A DNA stretch of 64,000 nucleotides from assembly GCF_950295315.1 (NCBI RefSeq), contig NC_080171.1, positions 118,739,747 to 118,803,746 of the forward strand. The letters are read 5' to 3'. Origin of the DNA: Erinaceus europaeus (Eukaryota > Chordata > Mammalia > Eulipotyphla > Erinaceidae). Under the pieces are notes generated by a model that saw only the letters and a list, made by a program, of their open reading frames with translations, was not told where the DNA came from and did not search any database. Positions 51,804-62,264 of this stretch are shown piece by piece; positions within the stretch are counted from its first letter, which is position 1, and every line of letters starts with the position of its first letter. The position numbers and the translations under genes are program-made.

Positions 51804-52066
51804 GGGAGTCGGGCGGTAGCGCAGTGGGTTAAGCGCAGGTGGCACAAAGTGCAAGGACCGGCGTAAGGATCCCAGTTCGAGCCCCCGGCTCCCCAACTGC
51901 AGGGGAGTCGCTTCACAGGCGGTGAAGCAGGTCTGCAGGTGTCTGTCTTTCTCTCCCCCCTCTGTCTTCCTCTCCTCTCTCGACTTCTCTCTGTCCTATC
52001 AGACAACAATGACAGCAATAACAACAACAATAAACAACAAAAAGGGAAAACAAAACAAAACAAAAC
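51804..52066 (+). mobile_element. Family A SINE, near consensus
   Basis: GGGAGTCGGGCGGTAGCGCA, GGTTAAGCGCAGGTGGCACA and full body. The A-rich end passes into (AAAAC)n. Confidence 0.92.
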
Positions 52067-52128
52067 CTGGGACTTCTAAGCCTCAGGCATGGAAGTATTT
52101 TTGCGTAACCACTGTCTTCTCCTCACTC
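52067..52128 (-). mobile_element. Family D SINE fragment
   Basis: CCTGGGACTTCTAAGCCTCA, GGCATGGAAGTATTTTTGCG, TAACCACTGTC. Confidence 0.6.
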
Positions 52129-52450
52129 TACACTCTATCCTTCTCTGGTTTTCTCTTTTCCTCTTTGTTGCTCTCTGAATGTCAAAGGAAAAATATAAAC
52201 AGTCTTCTGGGAGCTGTGGGATCTTGCAGACACCAAGTCCTCCCTGTCACACAACCCTCTACTGGACAAAAGGATGAAGGAGTTCATGTAAGAAGTAAGG
52301 GTTTCCTAAGAATAGTCAATTCAATAATATGAGACTAAGAACTGAAAATTTACGAGAGGCACAATTTCTCTTAAGATAGCCAACATGTTGTTCATCCTGT
52401 TAAATGTTTTCAAATCAAGGTCATTAGTATTTACTCTAATTTGTAATTTA

Positions 52451-52788
52451 TCTTTTTTTTTTTTTTTTGCCTCCAGGCTTATCGCTGCACTTGGTACTAC
52501 CCTGCACTATGAATCCACTGCTACTGGAGTCCATTTTTTACCTTTTCTTTTTTTTTTTTTTGCCCTTGTTGTCATTTTTGTTATTGTTGTTGAATAGGAC
52601 AGAGAGAAATCAAGAGAGGAGGGGAAGATAGAGAGGGAAAGAGAAAGACCCCTGCAGACCTGCTTCACTGCTTGTGAAGCGATCCCCCCTCTGCAGGTGG
52701 GGAGTCGCTGGCTTGAACAAGGATTCCTATGCCAGTCCTCGAGCTTCAAGCCACGTGTGCTTAACCCGCAGCGCTACCGCTCGGTCCC
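52451..52788 (-). mobile_element. Family A SINE with 3' extension
   Basis: Poly(T), GCCTCCAGGCTTATCGCTGC, then body and head GCTACCGCTCGGTCCC. Confidence 0.88.
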
Positions 52789-52789
52789 T

Positions 52790-52888
52790 ATCCTTGATTT
52801 TTTTGTCACAGTGGTAAATGAAAAAATGGAAAACGGGGCAAAACCTGGAAGCAACCTAGGTATCCAACAACAGATAAGAGGCTGAGAA
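52790..52888 (+). mobile_element. L1 3' end of ORF2, left part
   Basis: AACCTGGAAGCAACCTAGGT then ATCCAACAACAGATAAGAGG is the well-known L1 ORF2 3' landmark. A SINE fragment interrupts it. Confidence 0.7.
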
Positions 52889-52974
52889 AGCCAACAACAA
52901 TGACAACAATAATAACTACAACAATAAAACAACAAGGGCAACAAAAGGGAATAAATAAATAAAATATAAAAAAA
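52889..52974 (+). mobile_element. 5'-truncated family A SINE fragment in an L1
   Basis: Only the (AAC/AAT)n stretch and GGGCAACAAAAGGG tail. Duplicated flank AGAGGCTGAGAAA at about 52876 and 52976 shows a genuine, very short insertion. Confidence 0.85.
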
Positions 52975-53275
52975 AAGAGGCTGAGAAAATTGCGGTCTAT
53001 ATACACGATGGAATACTACTACTCAGCCATTAAGTACAATGAACCCACCTTCTCCCACTCATTTGAGATGGAACTTGAAGAAATTATGTTAAGTAAGATA
53101 ATCGAGAAAGAGAAAGATGAGTATGGGATGATCCCACTCATCAACAGAAGTTGAGAAAGAAAAACAGACAGGGAAACTCAAAGCAGAACTTGGACTGGAG
53201 TTGGAGTATTGCACCAAAGTAAAAGACTTGGGGGTGAGGTGTGGGGGGAGAAGAGTAGATTAAAAAAAATTAAAA
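52975..53275 (+). mobile_element. L1 3' end of ORF2 and start of 3'UTR, right part
   Basis: ACGATGGAATACTACTACTC, AGTATGGGATGATCCCACTC, GTAAAAGACTTGGGGGTGAG. Decayed, no intact frame. Confidence 0.75.
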
Positions 53276-53282
53276 TTAAAAC

Positions 53283-53512
53283 GTGGGGGAGGCAGGTGGT
53301 GGCATAGTTGGTAAAGTGTACAGGTTATCATGTGTGAAGACCTAGTTTGAGCACCCAGTTCCCACCTGCAGGGACGAAGTTTCATAAGCAGTGAAGCAGG
53401 CTACAGGTGCTTCTCTTTCTCCTTCCCTCTCTCTCTCTCTCTCTCTCTCTCCATCTCTTGCCCTATTTCTTCCTGTTTGTATCATAATAAAAAATAATAA
53501 AGTAAGTAAGGA
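53283..53512 (+). mobile_element. Family B SINE with (CT)n expansion
   Basis: GGGGGAGGCAGGTGGTGGCA, body with (CT)n at 53427-53450, then ATAATAAAAAATAATAAAGT. Confidence 0.85.
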
Positions 53513-53514
53513 AA

Positions 53515-54100
53515 AGCAGGAGACACTTCCTAGAAAAGTGCCTTGTAACTTTGCCAGAATGTGAGCCAAGGAGTACCTATCTTACTCTGTTTGGAGGTTC
53601 TCTGGAGAGAAGTCACTTAACCATATTTCACCACCTGTGAGACAGAGATATTTCACCCCAGCAAACACAAATATCACCTTCAGCTTGTTACTATTTGTTA
53701 TTCTTCAAGATGGTCACATGTAAGCTCCTTCATGGGCACATTAGAAATACATTTGATTTGTGAATTTAAAAAAACCACCAGCACCACATATAGGCCAGGC
53801 TTATTAGCATGTCAAATGAAAGAACTTCTATTTTCTGCCTCTGGGTTCATGTTTGATGAACACTGATGAAATTACTCAAATATCCTTCCATACAAATGGC
53901 ATGGAGTTTTGCAGATGCTGTTCTATTTAAAATATTTTAAATGGTTGGAACATATAGTATTTAGCTGAGGTATAAACTATAGTACTATAAGTGGAGATTC
54001 AGAAGAGCTAACATAACAAACCATACATCATAAATACAGTCATGTAGAAAGGTTAAAAAACAAGATACTTCTCTTATTATTATGACATGTCTCAGTTCTG
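53515..54100. other. Unassigned intergenic sequence
   Basis: No exon or repeat recognised. Confidence 0.4.
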
Positions 54101-54107
54101 CATTTCC

Positions 54108-54440
54108 TTTTTTTTTTTTTTTTTTTTTGCCTCCAGGGTTATTGCTGGGACTTGGTGCCTGCACTATGAATTCACTGCTCCTGGAGGCCATTTTTCCCCA
54201 TTTTTGTTGCCCTTGTCATTGTCATTGCAATGTTGTTGTTGCCAGTTAGGATAGAGAGGAATGGAGAGAGGAGACGAAAACAGAGAGGGGGAGAGAAAGA
54301 TAGACATCTGCAGATATGCTTCACTGCTTATGAAGCGACTCTCCTGCATGAGGGGAGCCGGGGCCTGGAACCGGGATCCTTACTGGGTCCCTGTGCTTGG
54401 CACCATGTGTGCTTAACCTGCTGCTCTACCTCCCGCCCCA
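54108..54440 (-). mobile_element. Family A SINE with 3' extension
   Basis: Poly(T), GCCTCCAGGGTTATTGCTGG, GTTGCCCTTGTCATTGTCAT, head CTCTACCTCCCGCCCC. Confidence 0.88.
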
Positions 54441-54444
54441 CCCC

Positions 54445-55595
54445 CTGCATTTCCCTTTTTGCCACACACTAAAAGTAGACTTGCGAAAAAGAAAATAGCC
54501 ACCAGACAAACAAAAGCAAACAAAAGGTGCTAACAGGTCAGCCAGAGACTTCCCTTCAAGACAAGTACAGATGAGACCAATTTCCAGTTTTCCCTGAACA
54601 CTCACTGCCTTAATACGGAGTCCTGGCTGTTCATTCTAATTTAACTCGGCTTCCTAAACTTTCTACTTAGTCTAATAATTTAAAATTCAAAAGTTGTTTT
54701 TCCTTGAGGACACTCCTAAAAGGAAACAAGGAAATTGCCTCTACGTATTTTTCTCTGAAACATTTTCAAGGGATGAGAGCAAACAGAAAATGGAAAAAAA
54801 AAAATTCATGTTCAAGTTTTGTTTTTCTGATCATGTGAAAGACACTGTGGTTTCCAGCTAGCTTGGTGCTGTTACTAGTCATTTTACTTGGCCTCTTTTT
54901 TTCTTTTCTTTTTTTTTTAAACAGGCATACGAGAAGGCTGAGCTCAGGATTTCACAAAAGCCACTCTGCCATCTAAGCAGAACTAAAACCATTGGAAGAG
55001 AATACAAATTGTAATTTCAAAATAAATAAATTAATTAAATTAAATATATAGAGCAGCAGTTTCTTTTAACCACAATGTTCTCCCCCCCTTCCCATCTCCC
55101 TCGCTCGTTCTGCTGAAACAGCAGCGTTGATACACAGCAAGGCTTTAGCTTTCGGCTTTGATTTGCTGTTCTTCTGATGAGAACTGTGAATCTGAGAACA
55201 TTTTGTTTCACGTGTGGTAAGTGTTGCACATCCAGCTCGATTTTAAACTTCTAAAGCTGTGAACTTCGTCTTTGTCCTCCCGTCCCTCTCCTGGGAGCGA
55301 ATGTGCTATTTGATTGTACATACTCAGTTATTATATGTGGAATCAGTATGTGATTTAATAAATGATTGACTGTACAGCTATTTCCAGCCTCTCGTTTTCT
55401 AAACTAAATGGGTAGAACCCATTTCAACCGTAAGTAAGAACTGTGAATAGGAACCAAACAGAATGAGGTTTACCAATTCCATAGTGAAAGCAGTTTATGT
55501 TATATATATGAATGTATGTAGCAAGGCACATATGAGTTGTATCACGCATTTAATTATGCCAAGGAAATGCTTATAATGGTATGACACAGATAGTT
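54445..55595. other. Repeat-poor intergenic block
   Basis: About 1.15 kb with only poly(T) and poly(A) runs. No exon recognised. The low repeat load makes it worth a conservation check. Confidence 0.4.
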
Positions 55596-55602
55596 GTTAA
55601 TT

Positions 55603-55671
55603 GCCCTCCTCCTCCTCCTCCTCCTCCTCCTCCTCCTCCTCTGCTTCTTCTCCTTCTCCTCCTCCTCCTTT
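55603..55671 (+). repeat. (CCT)n trinucleotide repeat
   Basis: About 12 perfect CCT units, then an interrupted CTT/CCT stretch. Confidence 0.95.
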
Positions 55672-55689
55672 TCAAGTAGGAGAACTGCA

Positions 55690-55826
55690 TGACTTGGGAG
55701 GTGGCAGTTGATTAAGCACTGGACTCACAAGCATGATCTCACAAGATCTCAGGCTCAACCCCCAGCATTGAATGTGCCAGAGTGATGTTCTGGTTCTCAC
55801 TTATTTATTTTAATCAATCAAATGAC
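55690..55826 (+). mobile_element. Family C SINE
   Basis: ACTTGGGAGGTGGCAGTTGA, CTCAGGCTCAACCCCCAGCA, TGCCAGAGTGATGTTCTGGT. Confidence 0.75.
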
Positions 55827-55837
55827 TAATTACTATT

Positions 55838-55997
55838 TTTATTGAGGGGGTTAAAACTTGACAGTGCAGTTGTTGACACATGAGTATAATTTCACTAAGC
55901 ACTGGTGCCCTACCATTCCCTTCCAGCCCTCCCTCCCCCCTTTCCTCAGGGTCCTATGCTTTGATGCAACACACCATGCCTAGTCCACACTTCGCTT
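55838..55997 (-). mobile_element. L1 3' end (reverse), part 1
   Basis: TTTTTATTGAGGGGGTTAAA and TGTTGACACATGAGTATAAT. The same text recurs at 59563-59700. A family B SINE interrupts it, with CTTCGCTTTG / CTTCACTTTG as the target duplication. Confidence 0.65.
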
Positions 55998-56293
55998 TGC
56001 CACCAAGGTTATTTGCTGGGGCTCAGTATCAGCACTATGAGTCCACCACATCCTGTGACCATTTCTCTCTTTCTCTCCCTCTCCCTCTCTCACACACACA
56101 TGCACACACACAGAACGGAGAGGAGAGGAATTGAGAGGGTGGGGAAGATAGAGAAGGAGAGACACAGACACCTGTAGATTGGCTTCATCATTCCTGAAGC
56201 TTTCCCCCTACAGGTGGGGAGCAGGGGCTTGAACCTGGGTCCTTACACATGGTAGCATGTGTGTTTCACCAGATGCGTCACCTCCCCGCCCCC
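55998..56293 (-). mobile_element. Family B SINE with 3' extension
   Basis: Reversed extension (GTTATTTGCTGGGGCTCAGT), (CA)n, body, head CCAGATGCGTCACCTCCCCG. Confidence 0.85.
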
Positions 56294-56718
56294 TTCACTT
56301 TGTCTTCTCCCCCTCTGTCCCTATTTAGCATGCCCTGGTAAGTGAGATCATTTGGTATTTGTCCTTCTCTTTTTGGCTTATCTCACTTAACATGATACAT
56401 CCTAGTTCCACCCAAGATGATGCAAAGGAAACAAATTCATAATGTTTAATAGCTGAGCAGTATCATCGTGTATATATCCCACAGCTATCTCAACCACTCA
56501 TCTGTTGTTGGACATCTGGATTGCTTCCAAGCTTGGACTATTACAAATTGTGCTGCTATGAACACAGGTGTAGATAGATTTCTGTTTCCTTTGGGTAAAT
56601 CCCCAGGAGAGAAACTGCTGGGTCATTGGGCAGGTCTATTTCTAGTGTTCTGAGACGTCTCCAGACCATTTTCCATTGTACATCACTATCAGCAGTGCAG
56701 AAGTGACCCCCCCTTTTT
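56294..56718 (-). mobile_element. L1 ORF2 3' end (reverse), part 2
   Basis: GTCCTTCTCTTTTTGGCTTA, TGTTGTTGGACATCTGGATT and GAAACTGCTGGGTCATTGGG are the reversed L1 ORF2 end (the familiar 'ctgggtcatatgg' region). Decayed. Confidence 0.75.
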
Positions 56719-56719
56719 G

Positions 56720-57235
56720 TTTATCTACATCCTCTCCAGCTGTGGTTCTCTCTTGTCTTATAAATAAGTCTTATAAACAAAGCAAACCAGAGACCACAAT
56801 TCAAGTTCACTTAGCCCCAGCACAGCAGGATTCTGGGTGAAAAACGAAGGTTTCCTGGGTTGGGCTTGGCTCACTAGAAACCACTGTCTTACTTTACAGA
56901 AGGATTTGTTGTAAAATGTTTATGAAAGCACTTTTGCAAAGACTTTTTTTGTGTGAATGTTTCTAGGCGGGTGAAAGTGCAGGGGAATTTCTATGAGGTG
57001 ACATAGTCCCCTGACAGAAGGAAGATGCTAACACTTGCCATGTTCTTACCAGTAGCCCTGTGCCAGGATAACTTATCTACATAACCTGTGCATTCTGAAA
57101 AGTGGCAGGATAGACTTTCTAGGGTGATGGGATGTTGCATATGACGTAATAGGATGGGTATACAGAGTAAACAGTAGTCAAAAGGCATCACCTGGTACAC
57201 TTGAGACTTGGGTATTTCTTTTAAAAATTCCGGGA
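56720..57235. other. Unassigned intergenic sequence
   Basis: No exon or repeat recognised. Confidence 0.4.
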
Positions 57236-57236
57236 A

Positions 57237-57428
57237 GGGGCCAGGTGGTGGTGCTCCCATTACAGGGCACAAGGACCTGGGTTCAAGCCCCTGGTCTCCA
57301 CCTGCAGAGGGGAAGCTTGATGAGTGGTGAAGCAGGGCTGCAGGTGTGTCTCTGTTTCTCTCCCTCCCCTCTGAATTTCTCTGTCTCTATCCAATAATAA
57401 AAAAATTAAATAAGAATAAAAAAAATAA
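57237..57428 (+). mobile_element. Family B SINE
   Basis: GGGGCCAGGTGGTGGTGCTC with a shortened head, GGGTTCAAGCCCCTGGTCTC, tail CCAATAATAAAAAAATTAAA. Target duplication AAAAATTCCGGG / AAAATTTCCAGGG. Confidence 0.88.
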
Positions 57429-57504
57429 AAATTTCCAGGGACACGTCTCATCTGCTATAGTCTTACCTTTGGATTCCTCACTATTAAAACATTTTTTTTT
57501 CTGC

Positions 57505-57865
57505 TTTATATCTTAATGCTTTTTCAGTCACCAAGTTGCAGATGCTACCATGACACCAACCTGACTTCCCTGGCAGACAACCTCACCCATGTGTCCTAGA
57601 GCCCCACCTCCCCAGAGCCCTGCCCCACTAGGGAAAGAGAGAAACAGGCTGGGGAGTGTGGTCCACCTGTCAATGCCATGTCCAGCAGAGAAACAATTAA
57701 AGATGCCAGACCTCCCACCTTCTTTACCCCATAGAGATCTTTGGTCCATACTCCCAGAGAGATAAAGAATAGGGAAGCTTCCAATGGAGGGGATGGGGTG
57801 TGGAACCCTGGTGGTGGGAACTGTGTGGAATTGTACCCCTTTTATCCTATGGTCTTGTTGATCAT
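57505..57865 (+). mobile_element. L1 3' UTR, 5'-truncated
   Basis: GTCACCAAGTTGCAGATGCT, CCTGCCCCACTAGGGAAAGA, CCCTGGTGGTGGGAACTGTG, ATCCTATGGTCTTGTTGATC. Confidence 0.75.
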
Positions 57866-58172
57866 TATCTGGGCAGTGGCGCACTTGCTTATGCGCACAT
57901 AATACTAAGTGCAAGGACCCCCACAAGGATCCCAATTCGATTCCCCCCCCCGCCCGCAGGGGGGCCACTTCACAAGTGGTGAAGCAGGTCTGCAGGTGTC
58001 TCTCTTTATCTCTCCCTCTCTATCTCCCATTCCTCTCTCAACTTCTCTTTGTCCTATCCAATAAAATGGAAAAAAGAAAAGAAAAGAAAAGAAAAAGGCT
58101 ACCAGGAACAGTGGATTCCTATTGGCAACACCGAGCCCCAGCAATAACAATGGAGACAAAAACAAATGAAAA
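57866..58172 (+). mobile_element. SINE with family A/B mixed features and 3' extension
   Basis: GGGCAGTGGCGCACTTGCTT (B-like head), AAGGATCCCAATTCGATTCC (A-like B box), B-like tail CCAATAAAATGG, then the extension AGGAACAGTGGATTCCTATT. Confidence 0.75.
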
Positions 58173-58179
58173 AAATTTT

Positions 58180-58675
58180 TTATCCTCAAAAGAGAAAGAA
58201 CCATAAACAGCAATAAAACTCTAATTAATAATACAGAGTGCATTTTGGTGTGATATCCTTATATCCAAAACTTACCTTGAAATTCATCTAAGAAAATAAA
58301 ATTGACTGGTGGACAGGGGAAATGATTAGCAGATATATAATGAAGTGGGTATGTTAATCATAGAATGTGTCTTAATTGTAGGATCCTAGTGATAGAGGTA
58401 CAGGTATTCATTAAGCTTTGCATAATTAAATGTTAAGGGAAAGTGCTACGACAGCTGTTACTGATCTGACTGCCACAGGAAGCTTGGGAGTCTGAGCACT
58501 CTGGCATAAAGTGTTCTAGAGAGGCTAGTGTTAGAGCTATGATCCTCCTGGAAAGTAAAGAGGCAGATCAAATACTTGCAGCTGAAACTGCATTTCTAAT
58601 GTGTAGTGCTCTCTTCTCTGAACTACTCTAGAGTCTTCTTCCAAGACACAGGCTATGACTCAGGGTTTTTCAAAA
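58180..58675. other. Unassigned intergenic sequence
   Basis: No exon or repeat recognised. Confidence 0.4.
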
Positions 58676-58681
58676 TTTGTA

Positions 58682-58799
58682 TTGCTACCAGAGTTATCAC
58701 TGGGGCTCAGTGCCTGCATGGTGAATCCAGTGCTCCTGGTGGTCATCCTCCCACCCCCACTGTTTTTTGATAGAGACAGGAAGAAATTGAGAGGGGAAA

Positions 58800-58838
<39 letters not shown>

Positions 58839-58888
58839 GCCTGCAGCACGGTTTCACTGCTCATGAAGTTACCCCTCAGTACCTGAAG
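58682..58888 (-). mobile_element. Family B SINE with 3' extension, head truncated
   Basis: GTTATCACTGGGGCTCAGTG, (GA)n at 58804-58834, GCAGCACGGTTTCACTGCTC. Confidence 0.8.
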
Positions 58889-58889
58889 A

Positions 58890-59108
58890 TGGGGGTTGTG
58901 GTCATAAACCTGGGCTCAGCTCCTACGACCTTTATTATATCAGTCTCTTCACACTGTTTGCATCCTGGGCCTTGTCTGCCTCAAGAAGCAGACTCTACTC
59001 TTGCTTACTTAGATGTTACACTCTCCCGGTTTTTCTCCTTCCCCAATGTGGCATCAGGATTCAACATCACTTGAGCCTGTCTCCCCTACCCAACAGCTGT
59101 TATAAAAG
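58890..59108. other. Unassigned intergenic sequence
   Basis: No exon or repeat recognised. Confidence 0.4.
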
Positions 59109-59111
59109 ACC

Positions 59112-59445
59112 TGGTGTTAGGCGGTAGCGCAGAGGGTTAAGAGCACCACGTGGCGCAAAGTGCAAGGACCAGCGTAAGGATCCCGGTTCGAGCCCCCAGC
59201 TCCCCACCTGCAGGGGAGTCGCTTCCCAGGCGGTGAAGCAGGTCTGCAGGTGTCTATCTTTCTCTCCCCCTCCTCTCTCCATTTGTCTGTCCTATCCAAC
59301 AACGAACGACAACAACAACAATAACAATAACCACAACAAGGCTACAACAACAAGGGCAACAAAAGGGGGAAAAATGGCCTCCAGGAGCAGGAGCAGTGGA
59401 TTCATAGAGCCGGTACCGAGCCCAGCAATAACCCTGGAGGCAAAA
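59112..59445 (+). mobile_element. Family A SINE with 3' extension
   Basis: TTAGGCGGTAGCGCAGAGGG, GGTTCGAGCCCCCAGCTCCC, GGCCTCCAGGAGCAGGAGCA (a 6-base AGGAGC duplication), CCAGCAATAACCCTGGAGGC, then (AAAC)n. Confidence 0.9.
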
Positions 59446-59562
59446 AAACAAAACAAACAAACAAACAAACAAAAAGAAACGAAAAGAAAGAAACTACTAA
59501 CAAAAGAAATGACTAATGGCTCTAAAACATATTCTTAAATGTTACATGGACAGGACAAAAAT

Positions 59563-59700
59563 TAAAACTTTTTTTTTAATTGAGGGGGTTAGTGCTTTAC
59601 AGTACAGTCATTAACACATGAATGTAATTTCATTTATGCACTAAGACCTAAGTTCTCTTCTGCCTCTTCCTCTCCCTAAAAATAATGAATTAATAGTACA
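59563..59700 (-). mobile_element. L1 3' end (reverse)
   Basis: TTAATTGAGGGGGTTAGTGC, then CATTAACACATGAATGTAAT; matches 55838-55930. Confidence 0.6.
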
Positions 59701-59704
59701 GCAT

Positions 59705-60300
59705 AACTTTGCAGAATATTAACAAACACAGGCAACACGGCTCCTTTAACTTCACACAGCAACAATTCATCGGTGCTGTCACAAGGAAATGGCCAAAGCT
59801 TTTACTAATTTTTTAAATGTCAAACTGTCAGCAAGAATGAAGCTGAAATTCCAAGATGTTCAAATAAAATGCAGAAATATGCCAGGAGCATTGAGTAATC
59901 TCTCAGTCTGAATGCATGTGAGTTAAAGGGTAACCTTGGACTTCCAAATACTTTTCCAGCATTCCAAGTAAACATTTCTTAAACAGAGCTAAGGATAAGC
60001 GCGAGCTAGCTCTGTTCTGTGTCGCCACCTAGTGGAGAACAATGCCTTGCCCTTTGGTGCAAGAGTCTTGCCCTAATTAGCACATGAACTGATGAATATT
60101 ATCTGACCTTTGTCCAGCTTCCTTTGGACTTCAAAATGTCTGTTTATTGAAGCGAATCTGTCATTTCACTGATGAGCCTATAGGAAAAATAAGGGACATA
60201 TAAAAAATAGCATCTCTTCAACAATTAAAAATGCAAAAGGCTGTTAATATTTTCACTGAGTTGCCATCTCATAATAAACTTAAAAAAACGATCTTTTTGC
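59705..60300. other. Repeat-free block containing a CTCF-type site
   Basis: About 600 bases with no SINE, L1 or simple repeat. Possible conserved non-coding DNA upstream of NDUFV2. Confidence 0.4.
60021..60035 (-). promoter_or_regulatory. CTCF-type binding motif
   Basis: Minus strand CCACTAGGTGGCGAC fits the CTCF core CCASYAGRKGGCR over 13 positions. It lies outside any recognised repeat. Confidence 0.6.
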
Positions 60301-60301
60301 A

Positions 60302-60455
60302 TATTTATTGACTCATTTATTTACTTATTTTTACTAGAGCACTGCTCAGCTCTGGTTTATGGTGGTGCAGGGGATTGAACCTAGGACTTTGGAGCCTCAG
60401 GCATGAGATCCTCTTTGCATAATTATCGTGCCAACTACCACCTTGCCTCTTTCTC
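60302..60455 (-). mobile_element. Family D SINE
   Basis: TTACTAGAGCACTGCTCAGC, GGGATTGAACCTAGGACTTT, CAGGCATGAGATCCTCTTTG. Confidence 0.85.
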
Positions 60456-60574
60456 TTATCTCTTCCTAGTTCACAAGTTTTCAGTACTACCTTTAACTAC
60501 TCTGCTGTGTAGTTTATTGTTTAATTAACGTGTGTGAGAAAGAGCCTTCATTTTTGACATCCTAGTATATATAT

Positions 60575-60655
60575 TCGGCTCTGTTTTTATGTTGTGCCAG
60601 GGACTGAATTTAGGACCTCCTGTGCTCTACTGCTGACCTACTTCTCCTCCCCTAC
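60575..60655 (-). mobile_element. SINE fragment
   Basis: GTGCCAGGGACTGAATTTAG, GACCTCCTGTGCTCTACTGC. A C or D relative. Confidence 0.45.
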
Positions 60656-60780
60656 TACTGTGTAATTTAGAGCAAACTAACACCACACAAGCCAACTGCG
60701 ATAGGCTTCAAACTGTTTCTCTCCACACTGTTTTCCACTGCAGGATTTTACTTAGATGAGATACTTAAAATAGTTAAACG

Positions 60781-60920
60781 CCAGCTCACCTGGATAGTGT
60801 ACTGGCTTTGTGAACATGTGACCCAGCTTTGAGCCCGGTCACTGGCATTGAGCCCGGCATTGGGGGAAGTTTTGGCTCTGTGGTGCCTCTCCCTGCTGCC
60901 TCTCTCCTGATGGTTACTGG
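60781..60920 (+). mobile_element. Family E SINE
   Basis: AGCTCACCTGGATAGTGTAC, CATGTGACCCAGCTTTGAGC, then a duplicated CTTTGAGCCCGG / CATTGAGCCCGG segment. Confidence 0.6.
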
Positions 60921-60975
60921 GGGTTAGGGATGGAGGGCTATAAGCTAATCAATGGGTAAAAAATTTCAGCTGTAG

Positions 60976-61275
60976 GGGGTGGAGTGGTAGCGCAATGGAT
61001 TAAGTGCACATGGTGCGAAGCACAAAGACCAGCATAAGGATTCCTGTTCGAGCCCCGGCTCCCCACATGCAGGGGGTCACCGCACAAGCGGTGAAGCAGG
61101 TCTGCTGGTGTCTGTCTTTCTCTCCCCCTCTCTCTCTGTCTCCCCTCCTCTCTCCATTTCTCTCTGTCCTATCCAACAACAACAGTAATAACCACAACAA
61201 CGATAAAACAATAAGGGAAAAAAAAAAAGGGGGGGGAAGCCTGCCCCAGTGATAATCCTGGAGGCAAAAAAAAAA
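60976..61275 (+). mobile_element. Family A SINE with partial 3' extension
   Basis: GGTGGAGTGGTAGCGCAATG, full body, ATAAGGG, then CCCCAGTGATAATCCTGGAG; the middle of the extension is missing. Confidence 0.85.
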
Positions 61276-61364
61276 TCAGTTACACAAGATTACTATGCTC
61301 TGGAGATCTGCAGTGCCACACTGACTCTTCTTAGCTACACTGTATTGTTTGATTCAGGTTTTGC

Positions 61365-61592
61365 TAAGGAGCAGGGAGATGTCTTATCTCGTGGACCTTA
61401 AACCTCATGGTGCAGCAGACCTTGGGTTCAAGCACTGGCACCACTTGAAAGTGTCATGACTACCGAGAAGGCTCCGTGAGCAGTGCTGTGGTCCCTCTCG
61501 CATCTCTATCTGAAGGAAAAAGAATGAAAATGAAAATGGCAGCCTGAGAGCAGTGGAATTTGCGCACGCACCTGTGTGAGCAAGACATTGGG
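61365..61592 (+). mobile_element. Family E SINE with end extension
   Basis: AAGGAGCAGGGAGATGTCTT, GGGTTCAAGCACTGGCACCA, AGCAGTGCTGTGGTCCCTCT, GAGAGCAGTGGAATTTGCGC. Confidence 0.65.
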
Positions 61593-61624
61593 TTATAAAA
61601 ACATCAAATGTTTCTTCACATTAT

Positions 61625-61800
61625 GAATTCACTCACAATAGTGTCTGTGGAGTGGCAACAGCTGCTGTGCGACTTTGTACAAGTTATCAAGCCTTCAAAG
61701 CCCCTGCTCCCTTACCCCAGGTGGCGGATAATAGTACCTCCTATTCACAGACTTGCTTCCACCTTAGAGCTTAGAGAGAGAATCAAGAAGCAATTCACAG
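61625..61800 (+). mobile_element. MIR-like fragment
   Basis: GCTGTGCGACTTTGTACAAG then TTATCAAGCCTTCAAAG, and GCGGATAATAGTACCTCCTA. Good MIR order. Confidence 0.65.
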
Positions 61801-61956
61801 GGTTCTTTGAGACTCATCCAAGGAATACACATAGATGCTTTGAAACAGATTCGGGTCAAAATAAATAGTTGCTACCCACTAACTGTGTCTTCACCTCCTT
61901 TCCACCTCAATTCATATGCCAAAGTCTAACTACAGTGTGATGGTATTTGGAATTTT

Positions 61957-62089
61957 TTTTTAAAGATTTTATTTATTTTATAAGAGAGAAAGCCAGACAT
62001 TACTCTGGTACATGTGCTGCTGGGGATTGAGCTCAGGACCTCATGCTTGAGAGTTTAGTTCCTTAACCACTGCGCCACCTCCCAGACCA
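61957..62089 (-). mobile_element. Family C SINE 1 of two at one target site
   Basis: AAAGATTTTATTTATTTTAT, GGGGATTGAGCTCAGGACCT, CCACCTCCCAGACCAT. Flanked by GTATTTGGAATTTT. Confidence 0.92.
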
Positions 62090-62103
62090 TGGTATTTGGA
62101 ATT

Positions 62104-62253
62104 TTCTTAAAAGATTTTTATTTATTGATTGATGAGAAAGATAGGAGCGAAAGAACCAGACATCACTCTGGTACATGTGCTGCTGGGGATTGAACTCCGG
62201 ACCTCCTGCTTGAGAGACTTGTGCCTTAGCCAAGTGCACTACTTCCCGGACCA
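62104..62253 (-). mobile_element. Family C SINE 2 at the same target site
   Basis: AAAAGATTTTTATTTATTGA, GGGGATTGAACTCCGGACCT, CACTACTTCCCGGACCAC. GTATTTGGAA occurs before copy 1, between the copies and after copy 2 (about 61943, 62091, 62256). Confidence 0.92.
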
Positions 62254-62264
62254 CAGTATTTGGA

